DNA of 64,000 nt from Paenibacillus sp. 32352. GTDB taxonomy: Bacteria > Bacillota > Bacilli > Paenibacillales > NBRC-103111. This document shows positions 24,608-32,610 of the stretch, piece by piece. The position numbers were made by a program, and so were the translations under genes. The notes beneath the pieces were generated by a model. The model made no database searches, was not told where the DNA came from, and saw nothing but the letters and a program-made list of their open reading frames with translations. Positions within the stretch are counted from its first letter, which is position 1, and each line of letters opens with the position of its first letter. The stretch spans positions 310,001 through 374,000 of the forward strand of contig NZ_MZNT01000007.1 in the NCBI RefSeq assembly GCF_002042965.1. Reading direction: 5' to 3'.

Positions 24608-25690
24608 TTATTTGATTTCGTGATAAGTCCCGCTCCGCATTTCGTAGAACAGGCCCTTGTCCCGCCGATAGGCCCGGATTAGCAGATGGATTACGAACAT
24701 CACATCCATACATGCTACCGCTAATAAAAGAGGCAAGAAATAGAGGGGCTGCAGCTGCTGGACTGCGGCAAAAGCAACACAACCGTTTGCACCGCCGATA
24801 ACAAAATATAACAGTCCGTAGCGTATCAGCAGCTCATTGAACTTGATGTCCTCCCCCCGGCCGCGAAGACGGATGCGAACGAAATATTTACCCGCAGTAA
24901 AGCCGTTCGTCAGGTAAGGAAGCACAATAAAATAGCCAAAGATCAGAGCGGCAAAATAGACCGGTTCTCCGATATATAATAAATACATTGCAAATGGGAC
25001 AAGGAGTACCCAATCGGTCTGAAATGCGATAAACCGCCGCACGAATCCGACCCGCATAGCCTTCAAGTCCACGTCGTCATCCAGCTGATCCAGCGATGGC
25101 AAGAGTCTCGACATCAGTACGGCAATAGCGCCGCCTATGGCCCCTCCGGCTGTATTCAGCATCAGATCGTCCACATCAAACAGACGGTACGGACAATCAT
25201 AGATGCCGTATAATCCCGTCCACTGCGTCCATTCGAAAAATAGCGATAATCCGAACGCCGCGGCGCATGTAAACACCCATTTGAATCGAAAGTAATACCG
25301 GATCACAAACCCGAAAGGCACCAGCAGCAAGATGTTAAAAACGACCTGCCAGAATGCCCTCTCCCTGATGACTCCGATATAGGTCGCCGGTTCATCCAGA
25401 CGGATACGCGTTTCCTTCAAGAAGTCCTGCACGAATCGAAACGGTGTCCACTGCGTATAGGTATCCCCGGACCCTGTACACGTATGTATGGTATCGGGTA
25501 GCGGCAAAATGACCAAGTAATACGCCGTTAACAGGTAAAGCAGGAAGGAATACAGCACGACACCGCGGAAGCGATGGACATAGCCATATACCCGGTACTG
25601 TATAATCAAAAACGGCAGAGTGAAAAAAAAGGCGACAACCGGAAAGGTTAACAGCGCATAACGGATGGGAAACAAGTAGGATTCGATCAT
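24608..25690 (-). CDS. VanZ domain-RDD domain membrane protein
   Basis: A 360-aa integral membrane protein. The N-terminal half is VanZ-like, with about five helices and the conserved NILLLVPFGF, FFEWTQ and RLFDVDDLMLNTAGG. The second half begins MRVGFVRRFIAFQTDWVLLV, the RDD signature, and adds about three more helices. VanZ proteins are linked to resistance to lipoglycopeptides such as teicoplanin; RDD proteins to ion or small-molecule transport. It stands alone with its own terminator, so function cannot be fixed. Confidence 0.82.
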   Translation of the reverse strand: MIESYLFPIRYALLTFPVVAFFFTLPFLIIQYRVYGYVHRFRGVVLYSFLLYLLTAYYLVILPLPDTIHTCTGSGDTYTQWTPFRFVQDFLKETRIRLDEPATYIGVIRERAFWQVVFNILLLVPFGFVIRYYFRFKWVFTCAAAFGLSLFFEWTQWTGLYGIYDCPYRLFDVDDLMLNTAGGAIGGAIAVLMSRLLPSLDQLDDDVDLKAMRVGFVRRFIAFQTDWVLLVPFAMYLLYIGEPVYFAALIFGYFIVLPYLTNGFTAGKYFVRIRLRGRGEDIKFNELLIRYGLLYFVIGGANGCVAFAAVQQLQPLYFLPLLLAVACMDVMFVIHLLIRAYRRDKGLFYEMRSGTYHEIK

Positions 25691-25816
25691 AAAAAGTCAA
25701 CACCTGATGATTAGATTCGCTACGAAATAAGCTTCCCCTAGTTTACGTTGTTATGCCAAAACTATGAACCGTCCTCAGCCCGGTATCATCCTCGACTTAA
25801 GTCCTGTATAACGCAG

Positions 25817-26998
25817 CTAAAATGTCGGACCGATCCGCCAAATACCGAAATCGTGCTGCTTCAAAATTTCCGATTTGGTCAGCTTGCCGGAGCAAACCTC
25901 AATAATTTCTTCAAAGATCCGGTCGCCGACCGATTCAATCGTCTCCGTTCCTTCAATAATCGTTCCGGCATTCAAATCGATATTATCATTCATTTTTTCA
26001 TAGATGGATGTGTTCGTTGAAATCTTGATTACCGGCGCTATCGGTGAGCCTGTAGGAGTCCCCCTTCCTGTGGTAAACAATACGATCTGTGCGCCGCCTG
26101 CAACCATACCTGTCAATTGCTCAATATCATGGCCCGGCGTGTCCATCCATACTAATCCCTTCCGGCTCGGTCTCTCGGCATAATCGATGAGCTCCTGCAA
26201 AGGTCTTGTCCCCGATTTGTTGGAGGCACCGAGCGACTTCTCTTCCAAAGAGCTTAGCCCGCCCTTGATGTTGCCCGGACTTGGATTGCCGGTGCGAATG
26301 TCCACATTCATCGAGAACGCCCTCTTCTCCATTGCTTCGATAACCTGATATACTCTTTTGGCTACGTGATCGTCAACGGCCCGTCTGGCTAACAAATGCT
26401 CTGCGCCGATGAGCTCCGTCGTCTCTGCGAGAATAGAGGTCCCCCCGTGATCGACTATTTTGTCGCTGCACACGCCGACAGCCGGATTAGCGGATAGTCC
26501 GGAGCAAGCATCCGAGCCCCCGCATTCGGTGCCGACAATCAATTCCCCGAAGTCACATTCTACTCTTCGTTCCCTTGATGCCTCCTGCACCATTCTAGCT
26601 GCCGCTCTTGCCGCCTCGGCTACCGTGAACAAAGTGCCTCCGTGGTCCTGAATGGAAACCACCTCGACAGGCTTACCGGTCTTGCGTACCTCGGAAGCAA
26701 CGCTTCGGGCCTGATGCGTTTCACAGCCTAGCCCCAATACGATGACACCGTATACATTAGGATTTGCAGCCATTCCTACATACGTGCGGAACGTTTGCTC
26801 ATAATCGATGCCGACTTGAGCACAGCCGTGCTGATGAATGAACGTAACGGTTCCCTGAACCAGTTCCGTTACTCTTTGTGCGGTCTGGGTCGCACATACG
26901 ATCGTCGGTAAAATCAATACATGATTGCGGACGCCAACCCGTCCGTCTGGGCGCCTATACCCCAAAAAGCTTCGGGAGCTTGTATTAGATTGCGGCAT
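25817..26998 (-). CDS. UxaA-family hydro-lyase, catalytic (large) subunit
   Basis: A 393-aa protein matching the C-terminal domain of altronate dehydratase and galactarate dehydratase (UxaA/GarD). Conserved stretches include RPDGRVGVRNHVLILPT at the N-terminus, FIHQHGCAQVG, VLGLGCET, LIVGTECGGSDACSGLSANPA and VWMDTPGHDIEQLTGMVAGG. These enzymes dehydrate sugar acids with Fe2+. The start is ATG 26998 behind AGAGGGGATC; the open frame reaches 27148 but overlaps the small subunit. The small SAF subunit gene overlaps it by 14 bp, so the two should form one enzyme. Altronate, galactarate or sulfolactate are all possible substrates. Confidence 0.85.
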   Translation of the reverse strand: MPQSNTSSRSFLGYRRPDGRVGVRNHVLILPTIVCATQTAQRVTELVQGTVTFIHQHGCAQVGIDYEQTFRTYVGMAANPNVYGVIVLGLGCETHQARSVASEVRKTGKPVEVVSIQDHGGTLFTVAEAARAAARMVQEASRERRVECDFGELIVGTECGGSDACSGLSANPAVGVCSDKIVDHGGTSILAETTELIGAEHLLARRAVDDHVAKRVYQVIEAMEKRAFSMNVDIRTGNPSPGNIKGGLSSLEEKSLGASNKSGTRPLQELIDYAERPSRKGLVWMDTPGHDIEQLTGMVAGGAQIVLFTTGRGTPTGSPIAPVIKISTNTSIYEKMNDNIDLNAGTIIEGTETIESVGDRIFEEIIEVCSGKLTKSEILKQHDFGIWRIGPTF

Positions 26999-27284
26999 GC
27001 TGATCCCCTCTTCCCCTTTTTCCTTCCAGATTATGTACATGCACATGCTCACCGGCTTGAATATCTCTTGTAGCGGCTCCAATGACTTCACCGTACTTGA
27101 GTATGTCTCCTCCGGCTTCAATAGGTGTGACCGCAAACTTGTGGCCAAATTCTATCGGCTCCAGCAGCAGCACCGGAAAGGTTCGATCCTGACAGGTTAC
27201 GGTCAACTCCGCCCCCTTAGGAATATTCGACAGAGCGACAGCAACGTTATCACTTGGCTTCATCATCACCGTATGGTACGACAA
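26985..27284 (-). CDS. UxaA-family SAF-domain (small) subunit
   Basis: A 99-aa SAF domain: DNVAVALSNIPKGAELTV, then LLLEPIEFGHKFAVTPIEAG and GEVIGAATRDIQAGEHVHVHN, the N-terminal domain of UxaA. In single-chain enzymes it is fused to the large domain. The start is taken as TTG 27284, eight bases behind AAGGGGG; ATG 27266 is an alternative. The stop lies within the start of the large subunit gene, so translation is coupled. Confidence 0.8.
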   Translation of the reverse strand: MSYHTVMMKPSDNVAVALSNIPKGAELTVTCQDRTFPVLLLEPIEFGHKFAVTPIEAGGDILKYGEVIGAATRDIQAGEHVHVHNLEGKRGRGDQHAAI

Positions 27285-27401
27285 TGGACATTCCCCCTTG
27301 ATCAAATTATAAAGTGATTGCGCTTGCATATTACATTCGAGACGGGTACATCCTATTCCTACCACATGGAATAAATTCCTTTTTCAACCTTTTTTCAGCG
27401 C

Positions 27402-27437
27402 AAAAAAAAGCAGCCGGACTTGTTCGTCCAACCGCTT
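27402..27437 (-). terminator. Terminator of the GH43/GH117-like gene
   Basis: AAGCGGTTGGAC and GTCCGGCTGCTT (minus strand) form an imperfect stem followed by eight T. It separates this gene from the UxaA pair. Confidence 0.75.
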
Positions 27438-27446
27438 CTATTTACC

Positions 27447-28481
27447 CTACTCTCCAATGGGAATACACATATTCCATGTTTTTGTCGCCTTTTGGAAACC
27501 GCCAGGGCCATTGGCTACGGCTGCAAACAAATGGGTCGGCTTGCCGTCCTGGAACAGCAGGAACGGCCGCTCCAGACTGCCCATCGTTTGGACGGTACCG
27601 TCCTCCCATGTGATCGTTCGGGAATAAGCTTTAGGCCGTTCGCAGAACGCCCACTGCTTGCCATCTTTGGAGAACGCATGTACGCCGCCGTGCTTCTCAC
27701 CGCCGATATTTCCATCCATATCTTTGGCAATGAGCTCATAGCCCGATTCCGTCTTCCAAATGAACGGATCCTCAATATGGAACTTCTCTGGAGAGAACAA
27801 CGGCTCATCCAGACTCCGTTCGTAAGGGCCGCTGAAATGATCGGCATAAGCCACGCCAATCGTCATTTTGCCATGTACATTTCCTTCATAGCGTCTCGCT
27901 TTATAGACCAGCAAAACGGACCCATCCTTATGGACGCACGGCGCAGGGTTTGACGTCAGGAAGCTGTCGAACCTGCCGGGGCGAGTCGGAAGCAACGGGG
28001 CATCCGAACGCTCCCATGGGCCGAACACGCTTTTGGATACGGCCAGTCCCACTCGCTTATTCGCACGGCCAACGATACAACGAGGATCGTCAAGGCCTAT
28101 GGTTTCACCCGGAACCGGCTCCGGCAGCGGATGGGTGGAGCCCATATAATACAGCAAATACGTATCTCCGCATTTGGTAATATGAGGATTATGCGTACTG
28201 CGTCCGTCCCAATACTGGGCTCCCCTTGCAGGCAAGACCACCTCCTGGAACTCGTACGGTCCTTCCGGTGTGTCCGAAACCGCGCGCACAACCTCAGAGC
28301 CCATAATCCAGCCAGGGTGCATAGGCAGCGTCTGCGGCCAGCGGGATGCGAACATATGGAAGCGGCCGTCCTCTCCTTTCACCACGGAACCGCACCATAC
28401 CCAATAACCGTCCATACGGAAACCGCCGTTGAGCGGGGCCGGCTTCAGTTTTTCGCTTAAATTCTCAAATGTTAAGGACAT
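27447..28481 (-). CDS. GH43/GH117-like five-bladed propeller glycosidase
   Basis: A 344-aa protein with a five-bladed propeller pattern: DGYWVWCGSVVKGEDGRFHM, THNPHITKCGDTYLLYYMGS, TSNPAPCVHKDGSVLLVYKA and HIEDPFIWKTESGYELI. Repeated NP and DP motifs in these blades fit the GH43 clan or the related GH117, with acidic residues at the blade centres. No signal peptide, so it acts in the cytoplasm. AAAGGAGAGAAATCA places ATG at 28481. An AraC gene is divergent 255 bp away and likely controls it. Linkage specificity is unknown. Confidence 0.78.
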   Translation of the reverse strand: MSLTFENLSEKLKPAPLNGGFRMDGYWVWCGSVVKGEDGRFHMFASRWPQTLPMHPGWIMGSEVVRAVSDTPEGPYEFQEVVLPARGAQYWDGRSTHNPHITKCGDTYLLYYMGSTHPLPEPVPGETIGLDDPRCIVGRANKRVGLAVSKSVFGPWERSDAPLLPTRPGRFDSFLTSNPAPCVHKDGSVLLVYKARRYEGNVHGKMTIGVAYADHFSGPYERSLDEPLFSPEKFHIEDPFIWKTESGYELIAKDMDGNIGGEKHGGVHAFSKDGKQWAFCERPKAYSRTITWEDGTVQTMGSLERPFLLFQDGKPTHLFAAVANGPGGFQKATKTWNMCIPIGE

Positions 28482-28652
28482 TGATTTCTCTCCTTTATCT
28501 ATCTGTTTTTTGTTCACTGGGACTCTTGCATCATCTAAGTAACTCCTGCTATTTTCATTTAAGCATATAGGACCCTCTAAGCCTATAGAAAATCCCGATC
28601 CGTTTAAGCACAAAATCAGTGTTAAGTTTGGCTACGTTACATTCAATTTATA

Positions 28653-28682
28653 TTGATTTTATTGATTTCTTATGGATACAAT
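28653..28682 (+). promoter_or_regulatory. Candidate promoter of the divergent AraC gene
   Basis: TTGATT (28653-28658), 18 bases, TACAAT (28677-28682), 55 bp before the AraC start. Between it and the glycosidase gene, TATAGG (28566-28571) and CCTATA (28582-28587) form a possible operator. Confidence 0.45.
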
Positions 28683-28736
28683 ATGGGGACATACGTATTA
28701 TTATACGCTTTCAATTCTGTTGTGCAGGTGATAACT

Positions 28737-29609
28737 ATGGACTGCTTGGAACTGCGGATACCGCCGATGCCCCATCTAATGACGGTCGGCTTCTCGAAGC
28801 CAGTGAAGGGCACGGTTCACTACGAAAGAAGCTTCCCCTTATATGACATCATTTTGGTAAAAAAAGGCGCGTTTTATATGACGGAAGAACATATCGAGTA
28901 CGAAATCCCGGAGAATGGCATGCTGATATTGGAGCCTAACCGCAGACATTGGGGACATCAGCCCAGCCCGGAGGGAACCGAGGTGTATTATTTGCATTTA
29001 ATGCATGAGCCTCCGCTGCGTACCGTTGCAGCCAATGAGGTTCAATGGACCGCCGTCTCTCCTTCTCCCACCTTCCGGGATTTGGAGCCCGGCATTCAGA
29101 TGATGTATCTGCCCAAATTCGGACCAATAGAGACGGGTGAGTTGTTTCCATTGCTGGATCAAATGCTGATGCTGAAAAATCGCTTTTCATTGGAAAATCA
29201 GCTGCCGCTTCAAGCGCTGCTCGGGCAATTTTTCGTCGCTCTGCAAAAAAGCCTGAGAACCCAAACCATCTCAAGAAGCCAGAAGCTTAGCGAGCAGATC
29301 ATTAACTACCTCTATATGACCAGCGATAGGCCGTTCCGGCTGGATGACCTGTCGGGACATTTCAATTTTCACATCGATTACCTGTCCAAATGCTTGAAGA
29401 AGCATACCGGCTTGACGCCGCTGCAATATGCGAACCGAATCAAGATCGAGCGGGCCAAGTTATTGCTTCACAATACGGATTTGCCGCTTAAGGAGATCGT
29501 TACGCAGGTCGGGTTCACCGATTACAATTATTTTTTGCGCATGTTCAGGCAGCATACGGGCATCTCGCCGGCAAAATATCGTTCAGGCTATTTGCACAGC
29601 CTTTCTTAA
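28737..29609 (+). CDS. AraC family regulator, divergent from the glycosidase
   Basis: A 290-aa regulator. The N-terminal cupin-like part includes HYERSFPLYDIILVKKGAFY and GMLILEPNRRHWGHQ. The C-terminal domain has both helix-turn-helices: FRLDDLSGHFNFHIDYLSKC and PLKEIVTQVGFTDYNYFLRM then HTGISPAKYR. The frame extends to 28653 but the start is placed at ATG 28737 after an AGGTGAT site. Divergence from the GH43/GH117-like gene suggests it activates that gene in response to a sugar. Confidence 0.87.
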   Translation: MDCLELRIPPMPHLMTVGFSKPVKGTVHYERSFPLYDIILVKKGAFYMTEEHIEYEIPENGMLILEPNRRHWGHQPSPEGTEVYYLHLMHEPPLRTVAANEVQWTAVSPSPTFRDLEPGIQMMYLPKFGPIETGELFPLLDQMLMLKNRFSLENQLPLQALLGQFFVALQKSLRTQTISRSQKLSEQIINYLYMTSDRPFRLDDLSGHFNFHIDYLSKCLKKHTGLTPLQYANRIKIERAKLLLHNTDLPLKEIVTQVGFTDYNYFLRMFRQHTGISPAKYRSGYLHSLS

Positions 29610-29645
29610 CAAGTTCAAGCCCTTTTCAAAAACAAAATACCAAAA

Positions 29646-29685
29646 AAAGCGCACTCCTGATCCATCAGATCAGATAGTGCGCTTT
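29646..29685. terminator. Bidirectional terminator between AraC and the ABC operon
   Basis: AAAGCGCACT (29646-29655) pairs with AGTGCGCTTT (29676-29685), with inner CTGATC/GATCAG; it serves both convergent units. Confidence 0.85.
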
Positions 29686-29691
29686 AGCTAT

Positions 29692-30486
29692 TTATCCAAG
29701 GACGACACGGTCGTCTACAAATTTTTCTCCGCGAATGCGCTCGAATTCCCTGAGCAGCCGTTCTACGGTCAGGCCCTTCTTCTCTTCCTCCGGCACATCC
29801 AGAATGATTTTGCCTTTGTCCATCATAATCAACCGGTTGCCGAGACGGATAGCCTGCTCCATGTTATGAGTCACCATAAGAGTCGTTAAGTGCATTTCCT
29901 GCACGATCTGCTGTGTTAATCTCGTGATCAGTTCGGCACGGGACGGGTCCAATGCGGCCGTATGCTCATCGAGCAGCAAAATGCGCGGCTCCGTGAAGGT
30001 TGCCATCAGCAAGCTCAGCGCTTGCCGCTCACCGCCTGAGAGCAGGCCCACCTTCGCATTCATCCGGTTTTCCAGATTCAGGCCCAGTCGGCTCAGCTGC
30101 TCCGCGAACATCGCCTTTTTCTTGGAGGTGACGCCGAAGCCAAGCCCTCTTGTTTTGTTCCTTGCATAAGCAATCGCCATGTTCTCCTGAATCGTCATGG
30201 TCGGAGCCGTTCCCGCCATCGGATCCTGAAAGACCCGTCCTATCCATTTGGCCCGTTTGTGCTCTGGTACGTTTTCTACGGCTTGGCCGGCGATCTTGAC
30301 CGTGCCTTTGTCCGGTATCATAACACCGGAAATGATGTTCATTAACGTCGACTTTCCGGCGCCATTGCTCCCAATGACGGTAACGAAGTCGCCTTCCTTC
30401 ATATTCAGCTGAATATTGGACAGAGCCACCTTCTCATCCGGGGTTCCGGGATTAAACAGCTTTGACACTTTTTCCAGATTAAGCAT
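29692..30486 (-). CDS. ABC transporter ATPase (TrpZ type)
   Basis: A 264-aa ATPase. Walker A is GSNGAGKST, the Q-loop is in GRVFQDPMAGTAP, the signature is LLSGGERQALSL, Walker B is ILLLDEHTAALDP and the H-loop is MVTHNMEQAI. ELIGHT: the family pairs with COG4120 permeases and COG2984 binding proteins. The start is ATG 30486 behind GGAGAGTGA, 4 bp after the permease stop. Third gene of the operon. Confidence 0.9.
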   Translation of the reverse strand: MLNLEKVSKLFNPGTPDEKVALSNIQLNMKEGDFVTVIGSNGAGKSTLMNIISGVMIPDKGTVKIAGQAVENVPEHKRAKWIGRVFQDPMAGTAPTMTIQENMAIAYARNKTRGLGFGVTSKKKAMFAEQLSRLGLNLENRMNAKVGLLSGGERQALSLLMATFTEPRILLLDEHTAALDPSRAELITRLTQQIVQEMHLTTLMVTHNMEQAIRLGNRLIMMDKGKIILDVPEEEKKGLTVERLLREFERIRGEKFVDDRVVLG

Positions 30487-30490
30487 GATG

Positions 30491-31369
30491 TCACTCTCCC
30501 TCCAGCTGGCTGGTCCGCTTCCGAATGAGCGCCTTTTGTTTAAATCGTTTACGGACCATAGGCAGTGCCAACGCAACAATAACGATAAGTGCCGTCATCA
30601 GCTTCATGTCCGTAGCTTCCAGTCCGACCCGAAGCGCCAATGCGACGATCAAGCGGTACAGCACCGCACCCAGAACTACCGATAAAGTCGCCCATATGAC
30701 CGTACGGGCACCGAACAACGCTTCCCCGATAATGACGGATGCCAAGCCGATCACGATCATCCCTACGCCCATCGTAATTTCAGCAAAGGCCGAATATTGA
30801 GCGACCAAAGCACCGGATAAGGCGACAAGTCCGTTCGATAAGCTGACACCAACAATGATCGTGGAGTCTGTGTTGACCCCAAAGCTTCGGATCATTCGCT
30901 GATTATCGCCGGTAGCCCTGAGCGAAAGCCCGAGATCCGTATGAAGGAACCAATCCAGCGCGAGCTTCACGATGATAACGACAAACGGCATGACGTACAG
31001 TACATGGACTCCCGTAAGGAGCGTGTCCTCACCAAGCAGAGGAATGTTGGATTTCCCCATAATGCGGAGATTGATAGAGTACAAGGCGATCATCATCAAT
31101 ATCCCTGCGAGCAAGGAGTTGATCTTCGCTTTGGTATGCAGCAAGCCGGTACAGGCACCGGCAAGGACGCCTCCGACAAAAGCCAGGACCGTCGCCAAGA
31201 GCGGCGATGATCCCCCTGCGATCATGACCGAAGCAATCGCGCCGCCGGTAGTGAAGCTGCCGTCTACCGTCAGATCGGGAAAGTCCAGTATCCGGAATGT
31301 AATATATACTCCCAGAGCCATGATAGCATAAATTAAACCGAGTTCGACCGAACTCCAGAAAGCATCCAT
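30491..31369 (-). CDS. ABC transporter permease (TrpY type)
   Basis: A 292-aa membrane protein with about eight helices. It starts with MDAFWSSVELGLIYAIMALG and includes LDFPDLTVDGSFTTGGA and the loop KINSLLAGILMMIALYSIN. This is the YfeABC-unrelated COG4120 family. GGAGG precedes ATG 31369. It lies between the binding protein and the ATPase and forms one importer with them. Confidence 0.88.
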   Translation of the reverse strand: MDAFWSSVELGLIYAIMALGVYITFRILDFPDLTVDGSFTTGGAIASVMIAGGSSPLLATVLAFVGGVLAGACTGLLHTKAKINSLLAGILMMIALYSINLRIMGKSNIPLLGEDTLLTGVHVLYVMPFVVIIVKLALDWFLHTDLGLSLRATGDNQRMIRSFGVNTDSTIIVGVSLSNGLVALSGALVAQYSAFAEITMGVGMIVIGLASVIIGEALFGARTVIWATLSVVLGAVLYRLIVALALRVGLEATDMKLMTALIVIVALALPMVRKRFKQKALIRKRTSQLEGE

Positions 31370-31439
31370 GTTTCCAGCCTCCAATAAAGAATGAAAAGCG
31401 ACCTTGCAATGAAACAGCGAAGGTCACTCTAAAGCGTTA

Positions 31440-32486
31440 TTATTTCGCAGTACCGTTCAACAGATTGTTTTTATCTAGCATTTTATTTTTGATAGCGTCT
31501 GTAATTTCTACCCCTTGCTGCTTGGCTGCAGCCTGGTTGATGATCAGGTCGAGCTTATCAGGGAAAGTGACCTTCATATCGCCTGGTTTTGCACCGTTCT
31601 TCAATATCTCTACAGCCATTTTACCAGCTTGGTAGCCGTGATCGTAGTATTTGAAGCCGTAGGTGGCCACTGCTCCTTTTTCCACCGTATCGCGGTCAGC
31701 AGAGAACAAAGGAATTTTTTTGTCATTAGCCACTTTAATAATGGACTCAACGGCGCTGATGACTGTGTTATCCAATGTAGTATAGAATGCGTCAACCCGG
31801 CCTGCCAAAGACTCGGCAGCTTGCTTGACCTCAGAGCTGTTGGCTACAGCAGCTTTGATCACCTTAATATTATGCTTGGCAAGCTGAGCTTCTGCCGTTT
31901 TCAGCATGACGACTGCATTCGGCTCACCTTCGTTGATAACGACGCCGACTGTTTTTACTTTAGGGAAGTCGGATGCGATCAGATCCATCAGCTTGGTGAT
32001 CGATTCAGGGTTCGTGTCCGCGGCACCGGTTATATTACCGCCCGGCTGATCCAACGATTTCACCAGCTTAGCCCCCACGGGGTCGGTTATAGCGGCGAAT
32101 AATACCGGAGCATCCTTCACGTTCTGAACAACCGCTTGAGCGGAAGGCGTTGCAATAGCAAGCACGAGATCCTTTTTATCCGCGGCAAATTTTTGAGCAA
32201 TGGTTAAATTGGTAGTCGGATCGCCCTGCGCATTTTGATAATCGAGCTGCATCGTATCTTTGTCAACATACCCCGCTTCCTTCAACGCGGCCAGAAAGCC
32301 TTCACGCGTCGCGTTCAACGAAGGATGCTCGACGATTTGGGAAATTCCGATTTTCACTACTTTTTTACTAGGTGTTGATGCTCCTCCGGCGTTGTCATTG
32401 GCTGGCGCAGCGGGTTTGGACCCACATCCCGCCGCAAAAATCAACGGTACGGCAACGAGCAAGGAAAGAAGCTTGGCTGATTTCAT
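31440..32486 (-). CDS. ABC substrate-binding lipoprotein (TrpX type)
   Basis: A 348-aa lipoprotein with lipobox FAAGC. Motifs KIGISQIVEHPSLNATREGF, DPVGAKLVKSLDQPGGNITG and VGVVINEGEPNAVV belong to COG2984, whose members bind tryptophan, tyrosine or other small molecules. First gene of a three-gene importer, 70 bp ahead of the permease, behind a promoter at 32535-32563. The short leader leaves no room for a T-box, so a tryptophan role is less certain. Confidence 0.87.
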   Translation of the reverse strand: MKSAKLLSLLVAVPLIFAAGCGSKPAAPANDNAGGASTPSKKVVKIGISQIVEHPSLNATREGFLAALKEAGYVDKDTMQLDYQNAQGDPTTNLTIAQKFAADKKDLVLAIATPSAQAVVQNVKDAPVLFAAITDPVGAKLVKSLDQPGGNITGAADTNPESITKLMDLIASDFPKVKTVGVVINEGEPNAVVMLKTAEAQLAKHNIKVIKAAVANSSEVKQAAESLAGRVDAFYTTLDNTVISAVESIIKVANDKKIPLFSADRDTVEKGAVATYGFKYYDHGYQAGKMAVEILKNGAKPGDMKVTFPDKLDLIINQAAAKQQGVEITDAIKNKMLDKNNLLNGTAK

Positions 32487-32534
32487 TATTAGACCCTCCT
32501 ATGTATAGGTAGAAAGCTTTAAAGCGTTAATGCT

Positions 32535-32563
32535 ATCTTATTACGGTAGGACGGGTCCGTCAA
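32535..32563 (-). promoter_or_regulatory. Promoter of the TrpXYZ-type operon
   Basis: Minus strand TTGACG (32558-32563), 17 bases, TAAGAT (32535-32540). The leader to the start at 32486 is about 45 bases, too short for a T-box or riboswitch. Confidence 0.55.
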
Positions 32564-32610
32564 TGATTTCTCATTCATTTACATTTATTTACTTTTCGTT
32601 CACAGGCATC

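Noticed and set aside
27306..27334. TATAAT upstream of the UxaA small subunit as a promoter
   Set aside because: The start would fall on the ribosome site and no -35 matches; left uncalled.
32487..32610. Possible T-box before the TrpXYZ-type operon
   Set aside because: The gap is about 120 bp and the promoter leaves a 45-nt leader; no specifier loop or antiterminator bulge seen.
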